In this document: in pieces, positions 1-4,509 of the stretch
Position numbering within the stretch: the stretch's first letter is position 1
Layout of the letters: the number at the start of each line of letters is the position of its first letter
Notes under the pieces: model-generated
Told to the model about the DNA's origin: nothing
The model's input: the letters and a program-made list of their open reading frames with translations, nothing else
The model's database searches: none
NCBI GenBank assembly: GCA_004366215.1
Contig: ML178760.1
Location: forward strand, 2,427 to 9,109
Direction: 5' to 3'
Length of the DNA: 6,683 bases
Source: Actinomycetota bacterium
GTDB lineage: Bacteria; Actinomycetota; Acidimicrobiia; Acidimicrobiales; Acidimicrobiaceae
Translations under genes and position numbers: made by a program

Positions 1-38
1 TGGGCGACGCCGCCCTCGCCCTCACCGCCGCGCCCTGA
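1..38 (+). CDS. 3' end of an unidentified upstream gene (partial)
   Basis: Reading from base 3, the frame gives the tail GDAALALTAAP and a TGA stop at 36-38. Nearly every codon ends in C or G, as in the confirmed genes of the window, which is the only support for coding. The tail is too short to assign a family. A redox enzyme such as a P450 would fit beside the ferredoxin and reductase, but nothing in these eleven residues shows that. An alternative frame from base 1 is also open to a TAG at 55-57, but it would give an unusually proline-rich tail. Confidence 0.35.
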   Translation, partial: GDAALALTAAP

Positions 39-60
39 GCGGCCCCCGCCGTGTTAGCGG

Positions 61-249
61 ATCTCTCACACCCAAGTCGATCGGTGTCAGTCCAACGCCG
101 TCTGCCAGTCCATCGCGCCGACGATCTTCGAGGTCCGCGATGACGGCTTTCTCTACGTGCTCGAGGAGTCCCCTTCGTCCGAGCTGCGAGCGCTCGTCGA
201 GGAAGCTGCGCGCTCCTGCCCAACGCAAGCTATCACCATCGTCGACTGA
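61..249 (+). CDS. Small [3Fe-4S]-type ferredoxin, start codon not resolved
   Basis: The frame reads ...QVDRCQSNAVCQSIAP..., continues through IFEVRDDGFLYVL and ends ...SCPTQAITIVD before TGA 247-249. This is the layout of the about 62-66 residue actinobacterial ferredoxins with a C-x2-X-x2-C...CP cluster motif. Only three cysteines are present and the variable X position is Asn, which favours a [3Fe-4S] cluster. Such proteins pass single electrons from a reductase to P450s or other oxygenases in the cytoplasm, and the reductase gene begins 8 bases downstream. The oddity is the start. The frame opens after TAG 55-57 and has no ATG, GTG or TTG before GTG 157, which lies after the first two cysteines. 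Either ATC 61 is used, or the true start is GTG 51 (another frame, reading VLADLS, which resembles the family's first strand) with an indel before the first cysteine. The family call is firm; the 5' boundary is not. Confidence 0.75.
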   Translation: MSHTQVDRCQSNAVCQSIAPTIFEVRDDGFLYVLEESPSSELRALVEEAARSCPTQAITIVD

Positions 250-257
250 GGTCTCGC

Positions 258-1373
258 GTGCGGCTCGTAGTGGTCGGGGGGTCGCTGGCAGGTCACCGTG
301 CGGCTCTCGAGGCGCGTCGCCGTGACGAGGAGCTCGAGATCATCGTCGTCGGAGACGAGCCTGATCCCCCGTACCAGCGCCCCCCGCTCTCGAAAGGATT
401 CCTCGCCGGCACGGTTCGCCGCGAGCGCCTGGCGTTGCGAAGCTCGCCGGGAGCCTACGACCTTCGACTCGATACGCGGGCTGAGCACCTCGACCTCAGT
501 GAGCGGGTCGTCCACACGAACCGAGGGGTGGTGGCATTCGATCTCCTCGTCATCGCGACCGGCGCCTCACCTCTTCGTCCGACGTCGCTCGCGCATCCCC
601 ACGTCCTCACGCTCCGGACCCTCAGCGATGCCGTCGCACTGAGGGCACGCCTCGAGCCATACACGCGGCTCGTCACCGTGGGGGCGGGTTTCATCGGGCT
701 CGAGGTCGCTGCGACAGCGCGCGAGCGTGGTGCCTCCGTCCACATCGTCGAGGCTGACCGACGGTTGCTCCCACGCGCCCTCGGCGCCGGTGCGAGCGCA
801 GCCATCGCCCGCTGGCACGAGCAGCACGGTGTCTCCCTTACAGTAGGAGCGACGGTCGCCGAGGTCACCGACGACGGCGCGCTCCTCGACACGGGGTCCT
901 TGCTCGCCGCCGACTCGGTCCTCGTCGCTACGGGAGTCCGCCCAAACATTGGCTGGCTTGACCACTGCCTTCCTACCGATCCCCGTCTCGGTGTCCTCGC
1001 AGACGAGTACGGGCGGGTGGGTGAGGGCGTCGTCGCAGCAGGGGATGTCACGACGTGGCGACACCCGGGCTGGGACAAGCCGGTCCGCAGCGAGCACTTT
1101 GAGACCGCCGCGACCCAGGGCGTCCTCGCCGCGCGCACGCTGCTCGGCAGCCCGACCCCGTGGCGCGACGTCCCGTTCGGGTGGAGCGACCAACACGGAC
1201 ACCTCGTCCAGATTCTCGGACTCCCCGGGCCCGACGCGGAGGAGGAGCAGCGTTCGCCGACGACTTACGCCTACTATCGAGGCGAGCGACTCGAGGGTTT
1301 CGTCCTCCTCGACGGGGCTGACGAGCTCGTCGATCGTCGCGAAGAGCTCGAGGTTGCTCTCGGACTACGCTAA
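258..1373 (+). CDS. FAD-dependent NAD(P)H:ferredoxin reductase (putidaredoxin/rhodocoxin reductase type)
   Basis: This 371-residue protein is a two-dinucleotide-fold flavoprotein that transfers electrons from NAD(P)H through FAD to a small ferredoxin. The N-terminal FAD fold shows VVVGGSLAG (4-12) with an acidic residue after the second strand (VGDE, 31-34). VIATGA (98-103) follows. The NAD(P) fold is VGAGFIGLEVA (141-151), with Glu165 at the end of its second strand, which usually means NADH preference. TGVRPN (225-230) and the second FAD motif VVAAGDV (258-264) come next. SEHFETAATQG (278-288) and WSDQHG (309-314) are hallmarks of this reductase group. At 371 residues it is slightly shorter than the usual 390-410. 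The GTG start at 258 places the FAD fold correctly at the N-terminus, with GAGG at 248-251 as a modest ribosome site. The gene follows the ferredoxin by 8 bases, so the two are probably one operon. The physiological electron acceptor is not identifiable here. Confidence 0.9.
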   Translation: MRLVVVGGSLAGHRAALEARRRDEELEIIVVGDEPDPPYQRPPLSKGFLAGTVRRERLALRSSPGAYDLRLDTRAEHLDLSERVVHTNRGVVAFDLLVIATGASPLRPTSLAHPHVLTLRTLSDAVALRARLEPYTRLVTVGAGFIGLEVAATARERGASVHIVEADRRLLPRALGAGASAAIARWHEQHGVSLTVGATVAEVTDDGALLDTGSLLAADSVLVATGVRPNIGWLDHCLPTDPRLGVLADEYGRVGEGVVAAGDVTTWRHPGWDKPVRSEHFETAATQGVLAARTLLGSPTPWRDVPFGWSDQHGHLVQILGLPGPDAEEEQRSPTTYAYYRGERLEGFVLLDGADELVDRREELEVALGLR

Positions 1374-2113
1374 CCCTCGTCAGCGACGCCGTAGGGCCGA
1401 TAACCCTCGCGCTCGATTCGTTCGGCAAGGTCCATAGCGCCGGTGTCGACGATGCGACCCTCGACGAGGACGACGACGGCGTCTGGTTGCAGGGCTCGTA
1501 GCAGGCGCGGGTAGTGCGTAACGAGCAGCAGTCCGCGGCCGGAGCGGCGCAGTGCGTCGAGTCGACGCGCCACCACCCGCAATGCGTCGACGTCGAGGCC
1601 GGAGTCGATCTCATCTCCAACGACCACCAAACCCGGCACGAGCGCAGCCATCGCCGTCTCAAGCTTCTTGCGTTCACCACCTGAGAGCTCAACGTTGTAC
1701 CAGCGCTCGAGCAGCGAGCGGTCCAGGGCAACTTCATCCGCCTCTCGCTCAAGGAGGCCGACGGCCCCCTTTGGATCGAGACCGCGCCCCGCTAGCGCCT
1801 CAGCAGCGACCGTCGCAGGACGAACTCCCGGGATCTCGATCGGATCCTGCTCGATGAGGCTCATGCCTCGCCGCGCTCGCTCGAACGTTGGCTCGGCGCT
1901 CACGTCCTTCCCCCCAAGCACGATGGCACCCGCACGCTGCTCGTAGCCGGGGCGCCCAAAGAGTGCTCGCACAAGCGTGGACTTTCCCGAACCGTTCGGA
2001 CCCATGATCGCCACCGCCCGACCTGCGTCGACACGAAGGCTGACGCCATGGAGGATCTCGCGGGCACCCACCGCGACGACAAGATCGCGGACCTCGAGCA
2101 CCGCGTCGCTCAT
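1370..2113 (-). CDS. sufC: Fe-S cluster assembly ATPase SufC
   Basis: This 247-residue protein is an ABC-type ATPase and matches SufC, the soluble motor of the SUF scaffold that drives cluster assembly in complex with SufB and SufD. Walker A is GPNGSGKST (38-46). The Q-loop is EQDPIEIPGV (88-97), containing the SufC-typical EIPGV. The signature is LSGGERKK (143-150). Walker B continues into DEIDSGLDVDAL (167-178), again SufC-typical, and the switch histidine is His200 in THYP. One deviation is Gly166 just before the Walker B Asp, where SufC normally has Leu. The length is normal. The ATG overlaps the TGA of the Rieske gene as ATGA (2110-2113), so translation is coupled. An AGGGA about 7 bases upstream lies inside the Rieske gene. 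Its TAG overlaps the stop of the convergent reductase gene. It has no membrane partner genes nearby, which argues against a transporter. Confidence 0.95.
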   Translation of the reverse strand: MSDAVLEVRDLVVAVGAREILHGVSLRVDAGRAVAIMGPNGSGKSTLVRALFGRPGYEQRAGAIVLGGKDVSAEPTFERARRGMSLIEQDPIEIPGVRPATVAAEALAGRGLDPKGAVGLLEREADEVALDRSLLERWYNVELSGGERKKLETAMAALVPGLVVVGDEIDSGLDVDALRVVARRLDALRRSGRGLLLVTHYPRLLRALQPDAVVVLVEGRIVDTGAMDLAERIEREGYRPYGVADEG

Positions 2114-2430
2114 CGTCGCGTCCCTAGCTCGACGTCCACCGACCCCTCAGGCGTGACGGTCACGCGATGTACGCTGACGGGCTGCGTCGCCGGCAACGAG
2201 CGGGGACGCCCATCGATCAACGAGAAGGTTGATCCGTGCTTCCAGCACTCGATCTCTCGCTCCTCGGCGTAGACCTCTCCCTCCGAGAGGCGGTAGTGCG
2301 CGTGCGAGCAGATGTCGTCGACCGCGTAGAACTGCTCGCCGAGGTGCACGACACAGACCGGTCGCCCGTCGACGTCGACCGCACGAGCTTTGCCTTCTGG
2401 AAAATCCTCGACCCTACCTACGACTGCCAT
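2110..2430 (-). CDS. Rieske [2Fe-2S] protein of the SUF cluster
   Basis: This 106-residue soluble protein has a complete Rieske motif: Cys41-x-His43 (CSHAH) and Cys62-x2-His65 (CWKHGS), which bind a [2Fe-2S] cluster through two Cys and two His. The rest (LSEGEV, IEC, LPATQPVSVHRV) matches the Rieske ferredoxin often annotated as a non-heme iron oxygenase ferredoxin subunit and commonly found in actinobacterial suf operons. No signal peptide or membrane helix is visible, so it should be cytoplasmic, unlike the Rieske subunits of bc complexes. It starts 13 bases inside the end of sufD, with a strong GGAGGA ribosome site just upstream, and its stop overlaps the sufC start. Its exact job in cluster assembly is not established; electron delivery to the SUF scaffold or acting as a cluster recipient are inferences from position. 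Confidence 0.92.
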   Translation of the reverse strand: MAVVGRVEDFPEGKARAVDVDGRPVCVVHLGEQFYAVDDICSHAHYRLSEGEVYAEEREIECWKHGSTFSLIDGRPRSLPATQPVSVHRVTVTPEGSVDVELGTRR

Positions 2431-3602
2431 CGCTCCTCCAGTGCACGGCGAACGACTGACCGCTCTTCGTCAATGAGTCCCGGCATGTCCGCGAAGAACG
2501 CGTCTGCGAGTAACCGCTCTGCCCGCGCCGGATCGACACCCTTGGCCTCGAGCGCGAAGATGAGCTCCTCGTCGAGCGGGCCAACCGCTGAGGCGTGTGA
2601 GCACCGAACATCGCTCACCTGGATATCGAGGTTCGGCACTGACTCTGCGCGCGCGCTCGGCGACAGGAGCAGGTTGCGGTTCGTCTGGAACGCATCAGAC
2701 CCGTGACCCTCCGGAGTGATGGTGATGAGACCGGAGTAGACCGACGCCCCCGAACCGCAGACCGCACCTTTGTAGAGCAGGTCGCTCCGCGTCTGTCGAG
2801 CACGATGCGCAACGAACGTCCTAAACTCCTTGAGCTCGCTGCTCCCAACAACGAAGGCCGAGCGAATCGTGAGCGAGGCGCCCTCGCCTCGCAACGCGAC
2901 GTCCGTTCGCGTACGGTAGTAGCCCGAGCCAGCCGCCACCTCGACGACCTCGAGACGCGACCCCTCTTCGAGAGAGCCTCCGAACTGGAGGAATGCGACA
3001 CTACCTACGCCCGAGCTCGGGAGGTGACGCACGCTGGCACGAACCCGCGGGGCCACTTCGATCTCGACGACTGACGACTGCAGGGCTGCATCGCCTGCTC
3101 CATCAACGAGCCACAGCGTGCCTGATCCGTCGAAGCGCACGCGAATCCAGGCGAACCCCGCGGCCCCAGCGCCAGTGCTCCCCACGAGCAACGCGAGGTT
3201 CTCGGCCTCGCCAACAGCCAGCTCGACCCGCGTCGGAGCGAAGACGCTCGCGAGCGTCGCGTAGGGTTCTTCGGGGACCTCGACGAGCTCGCCGGCGGCT
3301 GCGACCTCCCGCACGAGTGTCGTCGCCCCGCAGCCCTCGACAACGCGAACGCCGTGAGGTCCGACGTCGACGATACCGTCACCGCGAAAACCAGCGCTGC
3401 GCACGACCCTCACGAGGCTCTCGCGATCAACACCCTCGAGAGCCGGTGCCGAGAACGCCCGAATCGACAAGTCGTCAATCGAGCTGTAGCGCCACGCCTC
3501 GTACTTCTCCGTGGCTGGCTGGAGCTCCTTGAGGGCGGAAGCTGCCGACGTGCTTCGGACCGGGAGCCGCCACTGGACCTCGTGGTCGAAGACACGCACC
3601 AT
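2418..3602 (-). CDS. sufD: Fe-S cluster assembly protein SufD
   Basis: This 394-residue protein belongs to the SufB/SufD beta-helix family. SufD pairs with SufB and SufC to form the scaffold on which Fe-S clusters are built. The N-terminal part carries EAWRYSSIDDL (35-45), as usual for SufD. The core ends in the family block from about 290 to 350: SGLITI, DAFQTNRNLLLS, then VPNLDIQVSDVRCSHASAVG with Cys334 and His336, followed by LDEELIF. The CSHA-type motif and normal SufD length favour SufD over SufB, which has a different sequence there and is longer. The start is ATG 3602, preceded on the - strand by GGGAGG and AGAGG purine stretches. The gene is first in its unit because the next gene upstream is divergent. 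This is unusual, since sufB normally precedes sufD. It overlaps the Rieske gene by 13 bases, indicating one transcript for all three genes. Confidence 0.92.
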   Translation of the reverse strand: MVRVFDHEVQWRLPVRSTSAASALKELQPATEKYEAWRYSSIDDLSIRAFSAPALEGVDRESLVRVVRSAGFRGDGIVDVGPHGVRVVEGCGATTLVREVAAAGELVEVPEEPYATLASVFAPTRVELAVGEAENLALLVGSTGAGAAGFAWIRVRFDGSGTLWLVDGAGDAALQSSVVEIEVAPRVRASVRHLPSSGVGSVAFLQFGGSLEEGSRLEVVEVAAGSGYYRTRTDVALRGEGASLTIRSAFVVGSSELKEFRTFVAHRARQTRSDLLYKGAVCGSGASVYSGLITITPEGHGSDAFQTNRNLLLSPSARAESVPNLDIQVSDVRCSHASAVGPLDEELIFALEAKGVDPARAERLLADAFFADMPGLIDEERSVVRRALEERWQS

Positions 3603-3622
3603 GACCTCTTGCCTCCCTTAGG

Positions 3623-3647
3623 CCGGTTCTACCATCGTAGGAGCCGG
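3623..3647. repeat. Bulged inverted repeat in the sufD upstream region
   Basis: CCGGTTCTAC (3623-3632) and GTAGGAGCCGG (3637-3647) pair over ten base pairs, including one G-T pair and one bulged G at 3643, around a CATC loop. The repeat covers the candidate sufD -10 box at 3634-3639. It could be an operator for a dimeric regulator or a hairpin at the 5' end of the transcript. It does not match any SufR or IscR site I can recall with confidence. Confidence 0.45.
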
Positions 3648-3683
3648 GAGCGAGGCATACCCACCCCAGGATTCGCGACACGC

Positions 3684-3689
3684 TAGGGT
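3684..3689 (+). promoter_or_regulatory. Candidate -10 box for a leaderless transcript
   Basis: TAGGGT fits the TAnnnT -10 pattern and ends 6 bases before the GTG start at 3696, the spacing expected if transcription begins at the start codon itself. No Shine-Dalgarno-like sequence is present between this box and the GTG, which supports a leaderless mRNA, a common arrangement in actinobacteria. Confidence 0.35.
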
Positions 3690-3695
3690 CGAACT

Positions 3696-4421
3696 GTGAT
3701 CGAGCTCTCTCGCACCCCACGTGCCGAGGTCATCGTCCTCAACCGGCCTGAGAAGGCGAACGCGCTGGAGGTGGAGGACCTGCGTCAGCTCGATGCGATC
3801 CTCGAGCGCCTCCTCAACGAGTCCGACCCAAAGGTCGTGGTCCTCCGTGGTGCAGAGCACCACTTCTGCGCAGGCATCGACCTTGGAGTTCTCAACCGCC
3901 TGCGCGATGGCATCACCCTCGAGGAGCTAGAGCAGCTGCAGCGCGGCGTGGCCAGGCTTGCGACGCTCGACCTACCGACCATCGCAGCGATCGAGGGTGC
4001 CTGCATCGGCGCAGGCCTCGAGATCGCCCTGAGCTGCGATATCCGTGTCGCGACTCGCGACGCACGTCTGAGCCTTCCCGAGGCCCGCTTTGGCATCGTC
4101 GCTGACCTCGGCGGGCTACTGCTCCTCAACGACGTCGTCGGCGCCGCGCGAGCAGCTGAGCTGGCCCTGTGCTGCCGCACCCTCACCGGCGAGGAGGCTC
4201 GAGCCATCGGCCTCGTCCACGAGGTCGTGAGCGAGCCAGCAGCGCTCGAGGAGCGCATCGACGCTCTGCTCGACGAGCTCGCGCGCGCGCCGCTCGACGC
4301 GCTGCGGGCGACGAAGCGGCTGCTCGTCGCTGAGCGTCACGACCGTCTCGGCCGCCACCTTCGCGACGCTGCGCATGCAAACGTCACCTTGCTCTCCCGC
4401 CAAGCTCTGACAGGCACCTAA
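3696..4421 (+). CDS. Enoyl-CoA hydratase/isomerase (crotonase) family protein
   Basis: This 241-residue protein is a single-domain crotonase-fold enzyme acting on acyl-CoA thioesters in the cytoplasm. The first oxyanion-hole segment is FCAGIDL (57-63) and the second is GACIGAGLE (101-109). Glu109 and Glu129 (LPEARFGI) sit where the two catalytic glutamates of enoyl-CoA hydratase lie. Asp137 in GIVADLGG occupies the position of the extra catalytic Asp of dienoyl-CoA isomerases, with the same 20- and 8-residue spacings. Hydratase, delta3,5-delta2,4-dienoyl-CoA isomerase and other isomerase activities therefore all remain possible. At 241 residues it is a little shorter than the usual 255-270. 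The GTG start 3696 is chosen because the first beta strand (IELSRTPRAEVIVLNRPEKANAL) begins there; there is no ribosome site, consistent with leaderless expression. No other fatty-acid genes adjoin it, so the pathway is unknown. Confidence 0.88.
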   Translation: MIELSRTPRAEVIVLNRPEKANALEVEDLRQLDAILERLLNESDPKVVVLRGAEHHFCAGIDLGVLNRLRDGITLEELEQLQRGVARLATLDLPTIAAIEGACIGAGLEIALSCDIRVATRDARLSLPEARFGIVADLGGLLLLNDVVGAARAAELALCCRTLTGEEARAIGLVHEVVSEPAALEERIDALLDELARAPLDALRATKRLLVAERHDRLGRHLRDAAHANVTLLSRQALTGT

Positions 4422-4431
4422 GCTGCTCTCA

Positions 4432-4496
4432 AGGTCGACTGCGCAGGCTAGGTGGTGCGGTGCGAGCTCCCCTTCCCTCGCACCACAGTTCGACCT
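4432..4496. repeat. Two nested inverted repeats in the gap before the protease gene
   Basis: The inner pair is a perfect 8-base stem, GGTGCGAG (4459-4466) with CTCGCACC (4477-4484), around a 10-base pyrimidine-rich loop. The outer pair is AGGTCGACTG (4432-4441) with CAGTTCGACCT (4486-4496), ten pairs with one bulge. No T-run follows the inner stem, so a classical intrinsic terminator is not shown. The pair could end the upstream transcript, form a leader structure, or serve as a regulator site. The outer arm ends just before the protease ribosome site. Confidence 0.5.
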
Positions 4497-4497
4497 G

Positions 4498-4504
4498 AAG
4501 GAGG
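4498..4504 (+). promoter_or_regulatory. Strong ribosome binding site fixing the protease start
   Basis: AAGGAGG lies 5 bases before GTG 4510. It is the best Shine-Dalgarno sequence on the + strand of the window and selects this GTG over later in-frame candidates. Confidence 0.85.
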
Positions 4505-4509
4505 CTACA

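Larger units (their letters stand above)
3603..3695. promoter_or_regulatory. Divergent intergenic region between sufD and the crotonase-family gene
   Basis: These 93 bases separate two genes read outward, so both promoters should lie here. For sufD (- strand) a TACGAT box, seen as ATCGTA on + at 3634-3639, could be a -10 element with a start near 3627 and a leader of about 25 bases. For the + strand gene, TAGGGT at 3684-3689 is a candidate -10. I see no convincing -35 for either. Promoter assignment is inferred from layout and the TAnnnT consensus only. Confidence 0.5.

Noticed and set aside
88..112. Repeated CAGTCCA around the ferredoxin cluster cysteines
   Set aside because: It encodes the two Cys-Gln-Ser segments of the ferredoxin motif; two short copies 18 bases apart are adequately explained by coding.
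455..1138. Long open frames antisense to the ferredoxin reductase gene
   Set aside because: Their products are Arg/Ser/Thr-rich with no family features, as expected for the opposite strand of a GC-rich gene whose own frame has complete FAD and NAD motifs.
1048..1752. A 234-codon - strand frame spanning the reductase end and sufC
   Set aside because: It overlaps two well-supported genes, is extremely Arg/Ser-rich, and resembles no protein family.
2993..3532. A 179-codon + strand frame opposite sufD
   Set aside because: It is an Arg/Pro-rich shadow of sufD without a ribosome site or recognisable motifs.
4459..4484. Classical intrinsic terminator after the crotonase gene
   Set aside because: The stem is perfect but no T-run follows it, so I list it as an inverted repeat and not as a terminator.
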